64,000 bases of DNA. Origin: Fen-1301 sp963786395. Lineage in GTDB: Bacteria; Bacteroidota; Ignavibacteria; Ignavibacteriales; Ignavibacteriaceae. The stretch covers positions 465,025 through 529,024 of the forward strand of contig CAWAZD010000007.1 of the NCBI GenBank assembly GCA_963786395.1, written 5' to 3'. Under the pieces are notes generated by a model, which had not been told where the DNA came from, made no database searches, and saw only the letters and a list, made by a program, of their open reading frames with translations. Made by a program: the position numbers and the translations under genes. Positions 29,885 to 38,227 of the stretch are shown piece after piece. Each line of letters opens with the position of its first letter. The stretch's first letter is position 1.

Positions 29885-29950
29885 TTTCTTTCCTTCTTTA
29901 ATTAAATAATAATAACTGATATTTCACTTTATTCAATGAAATTAGTTCCA

Positions 29951-31165
29951 TTATTTAGAGATGGTTTTATCTTTATAAGTTGAATCTATTGCAACAACTT
30001 TGTTCCTGCTGTAATCTGACACACCTACCATTAAACCCGCCGTAGTTACTACGGCACCTACAATTTGGATCATTGTTACTTTTTGTCCAAACAACATCAT
30101 TATAAATGGTAGGAGAGCAATATAAACATTTGTATAGGGAACCCAGAAATGAGCCGCAAATTTGGATAGTTTGAAGAACCCAAAACTATATATATAGCCA
30201 GTAAAGCCTGCTGCTACTACAAAAAGTATGGGCCACCAGTTTGCAGGAATAATACTACCTTCGAATAGGGAAAAGAACCTATCATAGTCAGTTGAAGCAA
30301 ATATAGATTTAATATTTTTTTCTTCTTCGGGTGAAATATTCTTTTTTAGAGTATATCCATCGGCTGATTTTTCATAATATCCAAGGATATAATCTTTTTT
30401 TGCATGATCCAATTTTGATAATACTCTGACTTCAAATTTATCTGCGGGTACCTGATCGGGAATGTGTATTCTCATTACATTTGCAATAAAAGGGATAATA
30501 AGAAGCGCTGAACAAATAAAAACCATTTTCCAGATTTCACGCCAGACTACAAGAGCATTTGGTCCAACATTAGGTTTACATGTTTGAACTGTTTTATTAT
30601 TAAGCACTTGCTGAGAAAGCAGGCAACCGTTGATTATTATAATCCAAACAATTCCGGAAAGGTCCAGTATAGCCTTAGGATCAGAATATCCTCCTAACAT
30701 ACGCGGTATATGAGGGACCGATAAACCTAACACGACAAGTGAAATACCTATCCAGTGTTCCTTTCTAATTGGAGCTTTGAATAAAATCTTTCCAAAAAAT
30801 GGAAGGAATGCAAGATAAATGTTGACATATGGAGCGTAAATATGGGGTGAGTAATAGCGTGGCAAATAAAAGAAACCAATATTTTCAATTACACCTGTAA
30901 ATCCACAAATGATTATTGTTGTAAGAGAAATAATACCTGGCCATAAATATTTTATTTTTTTCCCTCTGAGAACTTCAACTACTACGGCAATAAAAGCCCA
31001 GGCGAATTTTGAAACTTCTCTCCACCAGGTCATTACACCAGGAGAAACTCCGACGGGTTTATTCCCAACAAATCTCTCCTGATTCCCCATCCAGTTAAGA
31101 ATATATTGTCCACCCAAAGCCCCGTTTATAATTAGTAACCAGGTTATAAGAATGATCCATTCCAT
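29951..31165 (-). CDS. EamA/DMT-like membrane transporter with internal periplasmic insert
   Basis: 404 residues built from two related halves. Each half has an opening helix with a Trp-Arg-Glu pair (VMTWWREVSKFAW, ALVVWREIWKMVF) and a YAPYVNIYLAFLPFF / WVPYTNVYIALLPFI motif. A charged stretch of about 75 residues (from IPDQVPADKFEVRV) lies between the halves and is probably outside the membrane. About ten helices. It looks like a drug/metabolite-superfamily exporter, though only remotely. Its position downstream of an Lrp regulator and a PLP lyase suggests export or uptake of an amino acid or its breakdown product. Confidence 0.65.
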   Translation of the reverse strand: MEWIILITWLLIINGALGGQYILNWMGNQERFVGNKPVGVSPGVMTWWREVSKFAWAFIAVVVEVLRGKKIKYLWPGIISLTTIIICGFTGVIENIGFFYLPRYYSPHIYAPYVNIYLAFLPFFGKILFKAPIRKEHWIGISLVVLGLSVPHIPRMLGGYSDPKAILDLSGIVWIIIINGCLLSQQVLNNKTVQTCKPNVGPNALVVWREIWKMVFICSALLIIPFIANVMRIHIPDQVPADKFEVRVLSKLDHAKKDYILGYYEKSADGYTLKKNISPEEEKNIKSIFASTDYDRFFSLFEGSIIPANWWPILFVVAAGFTGYIYSFGFFKLSKFAAHFWVPYTNVYIALLPFIMMLFGQKVTMIQIVGAVVTTAGLMVGVSDYSRNKVVAIDSTYKDKTISK

Positions 31166-31398
31166 AAAAAAATACTCTTTTATCTATAAAGTAGAAAAAT
31201 ATATGCACATTCAATCACAGGAGCAAAAATATATTAAAATGTTCATAATACAAACGAATAAATAATAAACCTCTCTTCCTCAATTAAATATTTTATCAAT
31301 TTATTCATTGATATCGCAATTATAAACAGATAATTGGAAGTTGTAGGATCTTACAAAACAAAAGAATATCAAAAAATCGGGACATTACTCACAAATGA

Positions 31399-31424
31399 TA
31401 AATCCCTGCCTTTGCAGGGATTTA
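31399..31424 (-). terminator. Hairpin after the Lrp gene
   Basis: TAAATCCCTGC, loop CTTT, GCAGGGATTTA, a perfect 11-bp stem 10 bp after the Lrp stop on the minus strand. The U-run is poor. Confidence 0.55.
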
Positions 31425-31433
31425 TGGTCAGGT

Positions 31434-31949
31434 TTACAATCGGATTTTCGTATCATATTTGACAGTTGAAAGAACAAAGTTGGTTTTTACTTTATTCACA
31501 CCTTCTATTAAAGTTAGTTTTTTAAGAATAAAAATTTCATATTCCTGAATATCCTTAACCGCAACTTTTAGAACAAAGTCCTCATCACCGGCAGTATGGT
31601 AGCATTCCAGAACTTCTTCAATCTTTTTAATCTTTTGAGTGAATGTATCGAACGCATTCATTTTATGAGCACTAAGAGAAACAGAAACCAGGGCAATAAT
31701 TCCTCTTCCGGCTTTTTCCGGATCAACGAGAGCAACATATTTCTTAATGACCCCGGAAGCTTCAAGCCGCTTTACTCTATCCAACATACCCGATGCAGAA
31801 GTACCAATTTCAGAAGCGAGTTGAGCATTAGTTATATTAGAATTTGCCTGAAGTATATCCAATATTTTAAGGTCAATCGAATCAAATTTCAAATCAGATC
31901 CTTTCGATTTAGTACTGAAATCATTTAAATTTCTGCTTTTCTTTTCCAT
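31434..31949 (-). CDS. Lrp/AsnC family transcriptional regulator
   Basis: 171 residues. A 20-residue basic N-tail precedes the winged helix (LKILDILQANSNITNAQLAS, then SASGMLDRVKRLEASGVIKK). The RAM effector domain follows (IIALVSVSLSAHK, ECYHTAGDEDFVLKVAVKDI, GVNKVKTNFVLS). Such proteins sense amino acids. The start codon overlaps the stop of the lyase gene by one base (TAATG), so the regulator is co-expressed with the lyase and most likely controls it. Confidence 0.92.
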   Translation of the reverse strand: MEKKSRNLNDFSTKSKGSDLKFDSIDLKILDILQANSNITNAQLASEIGTSASGMLDRVKRLEASGVIKKYVALVDPEKAGRGIIALVSVSLSAHKMNAFDTFTQKIKKIEEVLECYHTAGDEDFVLKVAVKDIQEYEIFILKKLTLIEGVNKVKTNFVLSTVKYDTKIRL

Positions 31950-33334
31950 TATAATTTTTCAAATCTTGCCTGGAAGAATCTTAAATATTCCGGTTCATAA
32001 ATCATTTTAAGTCCGGATATAGATTCCCTGTGTTCAAAAACTTCTTCAATCGATTCAGCTACAACATCCATATGAGCCTGTGTATATACTCTTCTTGGGA
32101 TAGTTAGTCTTACTAGTTCAAGGTTAGGATAATTATGCTTACCAGTCTGACTATTTCTTCCGGCAGAAACAATGCCTCTTTCCATTGTGCGAACCCCTGA
32201 ATCGAGATAGATTTCAGAAGAAAGCGCCTGAGCGGGAAACATGTCTTGTGTAAGATGAGGAAGGAATTTCTTAGCATTTAAAAAGACCCCATGACTTCCA
32301 ATGGGTCTTACTACGGGGACACCCATTGCTATCAATTTATCGCCAAGATAAATAACCTGACCTACTCTAGCTCTAATATGGTCTTCATCAACAGATTCGG
32401 TAATGCCGATGGCAAGGGCTTCCATATCTCTTCCTGCCAAACCACCATAAGTATGCAGACCTTCATAAACGACAACCATATTTCTTGCTTTTGCAAATAT
32501 TTCATCATCATTCACCGCAAGGAAACCGCCAATATTAACGAGTGCATCTTTTTTGGCGCTCATTGTCGCTCCGTCAGTAAGATCGCATATCTCCCTAACT
32601 ATTTCTCTGACAGATTTATCAGCATATCCTTCTTCGCGTTCTTTAATAAAGTATGCATTTTCAGCAACACGTGTCATGTCATGAATAATTTTAATCTTGT
32701 ATTTATTTGCAAGTTCTCTGACAGCTTTAAGATTGCTGAGGGCGATAGGTTGACCGCCCGCCATATTAACAGCGGTTGCGAGGGCGATATAAGGAATTTT
32801 ATCGGCTCCATAGGTATCAATTACAATCTGCAGTTTTTTAAGATCGACATTACCTTTAAATGGATGGAGATTATCAGGATCATGAGCTTCATCGATAATT
32901 ACATCAATAAACTTTCCACCGGCAAGTTCCTGGTGAAGTCTTGTTGTAGTGAAGTACATATTACCGGGAATTATATCGCCTTTTTTAATTAACAGTTGAG
33001 AGATAATATGTTCAGCAGCCCTGCCCTGATGAGTCGGGACTATATGTTTATATCCATAATAATTTTGAATAGTCTCTTCCAGGTGATAGAAATTTTCACT
33101 TCCAGCATAGGCTTCATCACCCATCATTATACCAGCCCATTGTCTGTCACTCATAGCAGAAGTTCCGCTATCTGTTAAAAGGTCAATATAAACGTCTCTT
33201 GATCTCAACAAAAAAGTATTATATCCTGCTTCTTCCAGCGCTTTTTTTCGATCTTCATATGAAGTCATATGAACTAATTCTACCATTTTAATTTTATAAG
33301 GTTCAGCCCAGGATCTTTTTTTCCTATTTTCCAT
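31949..33334 (-). CDS. Tyrosine phenol-lyase/tryptophanase family PLP enzyme (tyrosine phenol-lyase favoured)
   Basis: 461 residues from ATG 33334; the frame opens to 33406, but MENRKKRSWAEPYKIKMVEL is where homology begins. PLP Lys is in ATMSAKKDALVN; HDMTR holds the cofactor Asp and Arg; MMGDEAYAGSENFYHLE and THQGRAAEH are family blocks. Three places match tyrosine phenol-lyase better than tryptophanase: AMSDRQWAGIMMGDEAY, GVRTMERGIVSAGRN (Arg in the phenol-site position where tryptophanase has a hydrophobic residue) and LRFFQARF (Phe-Phe where tryptophanase has His-Phe). It would split tyrosine to phenol, pyruvate and ammonia. This specificity is inferred from remembered family motifs. Confidence 0.85.
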   Translation of the reverse strand: MENRKKRSWAEPYKIKMVELVHMTSYEDRKKALEEAGYNTFLLRSRDVYIDLLTDSGTSAMSDRQWAGIMMGDEAYAGSENFYHLEETIQNYYGYKHIVPTHQGRAAEHIISQLLIKKGDIIPGNMYFTTTRLHQELAGGKFIDVIIDEAHDPDNLHPFKGNVDLKKLQIVIDTYGADKIPYIALATAVNMAGGQPIALSNLKAVRELANKYKIKIIHDMTRVAENAYFIKEREEGYADKSVREIVREICDLTDGATMSAKKDALVNIGGFLAVNDDEIFAKARNMVVVYEGLHTYGGLAGRDMEALAIGITESVDEDHIRARVGQVIYLGDKLIAMGVPVVRPIGSHGVFLNAKKFLPHLTQDMFPAQALSSEIYLDSGVRTMERGIVSAGRNSQTGKHNYPNLELVRLTIPRRVYTQAHMDVVAESIEEVFEHRESISGLKMIYEPEYLRFFQARFEKL

Positions 33335-33582
33335 AACACGTCTCATTAAATATTGGATAAAACAATTTCTTTCGCATAAAATAAGATATTTAAGAAATTT
33401 TTCCAAATTTAATTCGTATTTTTTTATAATAAAGTGAATTATATTCGGAGAATAGGAGTGTTAACTGATGTAGACTCTTCACTTGTCCGGGTAATAGAAA
33501 GAGTGTTTTTTTTTAAGATTATATCAATATCTTGGATGCGGGGCTTCGCATTTGATAAATAGTATGAAAACATTAGAGTTTT

Positions 33583-33616
33583 AAAAAAAGAAAAGCGTCA
33601 TTACTGACGCTTTTCT
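33583..33616 (-). terminator. Rho-independent terminator of the RRM gene
   Basis: AGAAAAGCGTCA (33589-33600), loop TTAC, TGACGCTTTTCT (33605-33616), a perfect 12-bp stem. On the minus strand it is followed by a run of T (A7 on the + strand at 33583-33589). Confidence 0.85.
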
Positions 33617-33636
33617 GAATCGATAAAAATATTTTT

Positions 33637-33888
33637 TTAACTGCGTGCTTTAGCTTCGTTAACTACAATATTTCTTCCTTCTAATTTAGAATCATGCAAA
33701 GCTTTCATTGCATTTTTTGCTTCATTAGAATCTTCCATTTCAACAAATCCGAAACCACGTGATCTACCGGTTTCGCGATCCATGATTACTTTAGCAGAAA
33801 CAACTGTTCCATGCCCTTCGAATGTTTTCTGTAATTTCGAATCGTCTACAGAAAATGGGAGTGAACCCACAAATAACTTAGTGCTCAA
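33637..33888 (-). CDS. Small RRM RNA-binding protein
   Basis: 83 residues, a single RRM. RNP2 is LFVGSLPF and RNP1 is RGFGFVEM, with aromatic residues in place. There is no glycine-rich tail. These cold-inducible-type proteins are found in cyanobacteria and Bacteroidota and bind single-stranded RNA. It has its own terminator and is not in an operon. Confidence 0.95.
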   Translation of the reverse strand: MSTKLFVGSLPFSVDDSKLQKTFEGHGTVVSAKVIMDRETGRSRGFGFVEMEDSNEAKNAMKALHDSKLEGRNIVVNEAKARS

Positions 33889-34047
33889 TTTAGAACTCCA
33901 AAATAAAAATAAAGAATTTCCGGTTTAATACCGAAGTCCAAAAATAGATAAAAGAAACGTTAAAACCTAATTATTTAAGATAAATTATAACCAAAGGAAA
34001 TTAACATATAGGAAACGGGTACAACTCCATAATTGGTGGCAAAATAT

Positions 34048-35058
34048 TTAGGCATACAGTTGAATAAGTCGATAAAAGAATAAATCTTTGCTATTTACTC
34101 CTCTAACCCTGGATAAAAAAGTTTTTAATTTCCTATTGAAGTTCTCAAGAGCTGCATTGGTGGTTCGGTTTACCAGGTAATTTATTATTCCTCCTAATCT
34201 ACTCTTTATTGATCCTGCTGAGATCTTTAATTCGGCTATTCCACTTCTTTCTGCTTTCAGAACCCAGTCCTTAAAATGGAACTCTGCCTGGGTACGGTTC
34301 ATACTGTAACCTTCCTTAAAATCGATATAAAGGAAGTACGCCTTTTTAATCAATGGGAACTCCCCAAATAATATATCGGCTCTTTGTCTTTGCTGTTTTG
34401 TCCATTGGTTAGGCCTCTTAAACAGCAAACCGCGCGATCTTGCTAGTAGTTGTCTCTCGGTATCTCCATTGGCGTATGTCTTTATCCGGAAGACTTCCTT
34501 ATCTGCTTTTTCAGAGCGCTGTTTGTTTTCTTTTTCTATGGCCTGCCAACGATATTGGACTCGTACTGATTGCACTGCATCTGTTATCAATTTCTCTGCA
34601 TGAAAACGGTCATATGTTTTCATTGCGTTTGGTGCTATTTCTCTGGCTATCCAATCCATTCCCAATGATAAATCAAGACTCATCTCCTTAATTGAAAACA
34701 ACTGTGTTACTCCCGCATATTTTTCTATTGCTCCTACTACCGTAGATGCTTTCGTGCCCTTTATTATTGCAGCAAGTGAACCTTGCTTTCCTTTTTTATC
34801 CTTATTGTAAAGCACTGTATAAAGATCCCCGTTTAGCAGTCCTGTCTCATCTATGCCCATATTTGGACCTATGTTCTTTGGAAAAACAAATGCCTCCTCA
34901 GTAAACATTTCCTCATGGCTGTTATGGAACTTCAAAAACTCAGATAGATTCTCCTTATAGGCCCGCCTCAACTTCTGAGGATGAGTTTTGTTGCGCCTGG
35001 CTATCGAGCTGATATCATCCGCATTATTCTCTATCTCACGCTTCAAAAAAAAATGCAA
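34048..35058 (-). CDS. ISAon1-type transposase, catalytic ORF B
   Basis: 336 residues. The DDE-type catalytic domain includes GIDETGLLNGDLYTVL, LDLSLGMDWIAREIAPNAMKT with DRFHAEK, and the C-terminal GIINYLVNRTTNAALENFNR with the last acidic residue. It probably is made as a fusion with ORF A by ribosome slipping on T9 (35045-35053, minus strand), since its only initiator is a TTG inside the end of ORF A. It cuts and joins the element ends. Confidence 0.88.
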   Translation of the reverse strand: MHFFLKREIENNADDISSIARRNKTHPQKLRRAYKENLSEFLKFHNSHEEMFTEEAFVFPKNIGPNMGIDETGLLNGDLYTVLYNKDKKGKQGSLAAIIKGTKASTVVGAIEKYAGVTQLFSIKEMSLDLSLGMDWIAREIAPNAMKTYDRFHAEKLITDAVQSVRVQYRWQAIEKENKQRSEKADKEVFRIKTYANGDTERQLLARSRGLLFKRPNQWTKQQRQRADILFGEFPLIKKAYFLYIDFKEGYSMNRTQAEFHFKDWVLKAERSGIAELKISAGSIKSRLGGIINYLVNRTTNAALENFNRKLKTFLSRVRGVNSKDLFFYRLIQLYA

Positions 35059-35419
35059 AGTCTTCTGTATACCTTACTCCTTCTGCCGATATCTCCAGCT
35101 TCCGCTGAACTATTCCTTCCTCTCCTTCAATCTGCCATTTCCTTATCCTGAACTTTAGCTTGGTCTTCCTGCCTCGGATTGGAAAATCTTCCAGCGTCAG
35201 ATCGCTATAACCCTTTGTTCTAAGTTTCTTTCCTTTATATATATTGGGGTGATCTGGAAGTGTTTCTTTCTCGACTAGTACCAGGGTATACTCATCATCA
35301 AATCCATATTTACCCATATACTTTGTCGGTCCCTCTTTTACTTCTACTGTCTCAAAATCAAAATACTTTTGAGTATCTGGTGGTAAGAATAATGCAAATA
35401 ACTCTTTTGGATCGATCAT
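35036..35419 (-). CDS. ISAon1-type transposase, N-terminal ORF A
   Basis: 127 residues matching the N-terminal region seen in ISAon1-family elements (LFALFLPPDTQKYFDFETVE, then TKGYSDLTLEDFPIRGRKTK). The C-terminus FAFFFEA lies on a run of nine T residues (minus strand), where ORF B overlaps by 23 bp. It probably binds the element ends. A -1 or +1 slip on the T-run would join it to ORF B. Confidence 0.85.
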   Translation of the reverse strand: MIDPKELFALFLPPDTQKYFDFETVEVKEGPTKYMGKYGFDDEYTLVLVEKETLPDHPNIYKGKKLRTKGYSDLTLEDFPIRGRKTKLKFRIRKWQIEGEEGIVQRKLEISAEGVRYTEDFAFFFEA

Positions 35420-35510
35420 TAGTACCTCAACAACTAATTTTTATGTCAAGGGCTAATTTAATTATTTGCCACTAAATTTGTTGATGTACCAGGAAACGGG
35501 TAATTATTGC

Positions 35511-35538
35511 AAAGCCGCTCAAATAGCTGAACGGCTTT
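35511..35538. terminator. Hairpin downstream of the YCII-size gene
   Basis: AAAGCCG / CGGCTTT arms with a 14-base middle. It lies 27 bp after the stop of the minus-strand gene at 35565, just outside the insertion sequence. The T-run is weak. Confidence 0.45.
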
Positions 35539-35564
35539 ATAATGACTTTTATTAAGAATAAAAA

Positions 35565-35885
35565 TCATCTTTGAGCATATTTACTGACCAAAGTTTCAAG
35601 ATTGCGGAATCCTTTATCCAGATCTTCTGCCGTCATAACAGGTGTCAACTGAACATCCGCATTAAAAGCAAGGAAAAATGGTTCTGCTGTTTTAACTATT
35701 TCCGAAGCATCATTAATATTTACAATTAAAAAAGCAGTCCTTTTTCCGTTTTGATCAGGTCCAAAATAAGCTGCTTCTGGTTTTAATTCACCAAGAATCT
35801 CCTTCATGTTTTTTCCAAGCGATCCGTTTTTGATCGCCCTATTGCCGTCTTCCGAACCAATGGTTGCTTTTAATAAATATCTCAT
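35565..35885 (-). CDS. Small DUF3303/YCII-like cytoplasmic protein
   Basis: 106 residues with a ferredoxin-like alternation of strands and helices: MRYLLKATIG, a central RTAFLIVNINDASEIVKTAE and PFFLAFNADVQLTPVMTAED. It resembles short stand-alone proteins of the DUF3303 sort. No catalytic motif can be pointed to. GAGTGTTT precedes the start with AGGAAGGAGT further up. Function unknown. Confidence 0.6.
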   Translation of the reverse strand: MRYLLKATIGSEDGNRAIKNGSLGKNMKEILGELKPEAAYFGPDQNGKRTAFLIVNINDASEIVKTAEPFFLAFNADVQLTPVMTAEDLDKGFRNLETLVSKYAQR

Positions 35886-36270
35886 ATAAACACTCCTTCC
35901 TCAGAATCAGTTTTCAGATTCTGCATTTAAATTAATGAAATCTTGTTAATTAAGTTATTCAATCCGCTAGGGATTAAAAAAAGAAAGTTAAATTAATTTG
36001 AATTCTAACTAGTGATTCAAGACAAAAGACACTATCGAAAATAGAAAACGGTAACTCGTTATAAGAACCTTTCTAAATAGAAATTTTTCTGAGGGTAATT
36101 ATAGGTGGTTTCAATATTGTTTTCGTTTAACTCTCTGAATTTAATATTATTAGCAATTATGTGATGGTGCCCTCATTAAAAATGGGAACTGTCACGAATC
36201 AAATTGAGTAACCACTATTTATCATATTGATTGATATAATATCACTTAACAAAAACTTTGCAAAATAAAA
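35886..36270. other. 385-bp gap before the glycan gene cluster
   Basis: No ORF, repeat or strong hairpin is visible. It must hold divergent promoters for the genes at 35885 (-) and 36271 (+). AT-rich throughout. Nothing specific can be named. Confidence 0.4.
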
Positions 36271-38217
36271 GTGTTAGTTGGAATAGATACTTCAGCATTA
36301 ACTCATAGAATTACCGGTACTTCCAGGTATATTTACTGCCTTTTGACTGAACTGAAAAAGACTGGAAATGATATCAGAACTTTTTCTCCTCATAAAGAGA
36401 TTAACCTTCTTTTACTAAATAAAATTCCTTTTCTCAAAAGAGGTGGAATCAATCGCCATTTATATAGGCAATTTGAACTTTCTTCAGAGCTAACAAATGC
36501 CGGTATAGACTTGGCAATATTTCCAAATTATCTTATGCCATTAAGATACGCTGGTAGGTCAATAATTATCATTTATGATCTTTCATTTATTTCTCATCCT
36601 CAATTTTATTCGAAGTGTTTTGTTAACTATTACACTACTCAATTGAAGAAGACGCTTTCCAAAGAACCATTGATCATAACATTAAGCGAATCTTCCAGGG
36701 AAAGTATAAATCGACAGTTAGGCGTTGATAAAAGGAAAATATACATTGTACAGCCATATTCAATACTTAAGGGAAATGAGTTTAATAATAATCCTGTAGG
36801 GAAGGATATTAATAACAGACCTTATTTCCTTTATGTAGGACATATTGAACCAAGGAAAAATCTTCCTTTCTTAATAAATAATTTTCTTGAATGGAATACT
36901 TCCCGGAAAATGAACTACAAGTTAATTATTGCAGGTGAATTATGGCTTAAATCGAAGGAGATTGGCGGACTTATTGAAAAATACGGTATCCAAGCAGATG
37001 TTGAATTCCGAGGATATGTAAGTGAATCGGAGCTTCAGAGCCTCTACATGAATGCATCTGCTTTTGTGCATGCGGGAATAGTTGAAGGATTTGGATTCCC
37101 TGTTCTTGAGGCAATGTATTTTAACCTTCCAATTTTATGCAGCTCAGGAACTGGAACAGAAGAAATTTCCAGACCAAACTCAATTACATTTAATCCATAT
37201 GATAATTTCGAACTTAAAGCAGGGTTTGATAACATTGCCCGATTATCAAAAGAAGAACTTCAATATAACATAAAATACTCCCCATCTCTAATGCAGAATC
37301 AGTTATATGAGGTTCTTACATCAATTAGCCCTAAGAAAACGACAAAATGTAATGATACTTATCAGGATACAGAAACTGCAATTGAAAAAACTCTCCTTTA
37401 CTACAAACTTTTCAATAGCGGGATATGCAATAATTTACTGCACCAATTTCTTATCGGAAAACATGTTTCAGGAAATGAACTTGATGCGGCTGTAAGCTCA
37501 CTTCTTTCTAAAGGAATTGTTTTTCAATATGATAATTTAATCCAACTTAATATAGATGATATTAAGTTTTATACCAGAACTAAACATAAACTTGATAAAA
37601 ATATTTCCTATAAATTATTGCAGTTCATCAACAAAACTCCATTTATTTCTTCGGTTGCATTCAGTGGAGGAACTGCCAACTACGGTCTGTTGAATCATGA
37701 GGATATTGATCTTTTTATAATTACAAAACCATATACAGTATATATAGTGTATTTTATTCTTCATATATATTCATTACTAATGAAGTCCCGCAAGATACTT
37801 TGTATGAATTATCTTGTTGATGAGAAAGCTATGTATATAAATACAAACCAGGATATTTATACTGCTCACCAAATAATTTCACTAAAGCCATATAAGAACA
37901 AATTACTTATAAATCAATTTCTAAACGAAAACAGATGGGTAAATAATTATTATCCTAATTTTCACATCCCCAAATCAGAAAAAAATCAGGATTCTTCATT
38001 TTATTTACTCATTAGTCCATTAAATTCATTAATTAAACTGATATATCGGAAATGGTACAAAAAATATCTCACTACCGGATTTAATAGTTCAGTAGTTCTT
38101 ACCGAACATGTTATTAAACTTCATACTAAAGATTATAGAAGCAGCGTAATTGAAGAATTTGAACATCAATGGGAAAAATATTCACGCAGGAAAGATAAAA
38201 CTGCAGTTTTAATATGA
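36271..38217 (+). CDS. GT4 glycosyltransferase fused to a nucleotidyltransferase-like domain
   Basis: 648 residues, GTG start. Residues 1-350 are a GT-B GT4 enzyme: MLVGIDTSALTHRITGTSRY, then YFLYVGHIEPRKNLPFLINN and the donor-site motif HAGIVEGFGFPVLEAMYFNL. A helical linker with a possible winged helix (about 365-430) follows. Near residues 465-483, SVAFSGGTANYGLLNHEDID is a minimal nucleotidyltransferase pattern (GG...D-x-D). I know no common family with this order. The gene is 10 bp upstream of the radical SAM gene. Role: glycan synthesis, with the second domain perhaps modifying a sugar or lipid by nucleotidyl transfer. This last point is inference. Confidence 0.75.
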   Translation: MLVGIDTSALTHRITGTSRYIYCLLTELKKTGNDIRTFSPHKEINLLLLNKIPFLKRGGINRHLYRQFELSSELTNAGIDLAIFPNYLMPLRYAGRSIIIIYDLSFISHPQFYSKCFVNYYTTQLKKTLSKEPLIITLSESSRESINRQLGVDKRKIYIVQPYSILKGNEFNNNPVGKDINNRPYFLYVGHIEPRKNLPFLINNFLEWNTSRKMNYKLIIAGELWLKSKEIGGLIEKYGIQADVEFRGYVSESELQSLYMNASAFVHAGIVEGFGFPVLEAMYFNLPILCSSGTGTEEISRPNSITFNPYDNFELKAGFDNIARLSKEELQYNIKYSPSLMQNQLYEVLTSISPKKTTKCNDTYQDTETAIEKTLLYYKLFNSGICNNLLHQFLIGKHVSGNELDAAVSSLLSKGIVFQYDNLIQLNIDDIKFYTRTKHKLDKNISYKLLQFINKTPFISSVAFSGGTANYGLLNHEDIDLFIITKPYTVYIVYFILHIYSLLMKSRKILCMNYLVDEKAMYINTNQDIYTAHQIISLKPYKNKLLINQFLNENRWVNNYYPNFHIPKSEKNQDSSFYLLISPLNSLIKLIYRKWYKKYLTTGFNSSVVLTEHVIKLHTKDYRSSVIEEFEHQWEKYSRRKDKTAVLI

Positions 38218-38227
38218 ATTTAATTAT

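Larger units (their letters stand above)
34018..35490 (-). mobile_element. Complete ISAon1-type insertion sequence with 8-bp target duplication
   Basis: The element is 1473 bp. The left end reads GGTACAACTCCATAATTGGT and continues GGCAAA; the right end, reverse-complemented, reads GGTACATCAACAAATTTAGT and continues GGCAAA, an imperfect terminal inverted repeat. AGGAAACG flanks both ends directly (34010-34017 and 35491-35498), an exact 8-bp target duplication. Two overlapping transposase ORFs fill it. The intact duplication and frames suggest a recent, active copy. Confidence 0.88.

Noticed and set aside
32291..32992. Plus-strand ORF of 233 residues opposite the PLP lyase
   Set aside because: It is the complement of a strongly conserved enzyme and has no protein-like motif.
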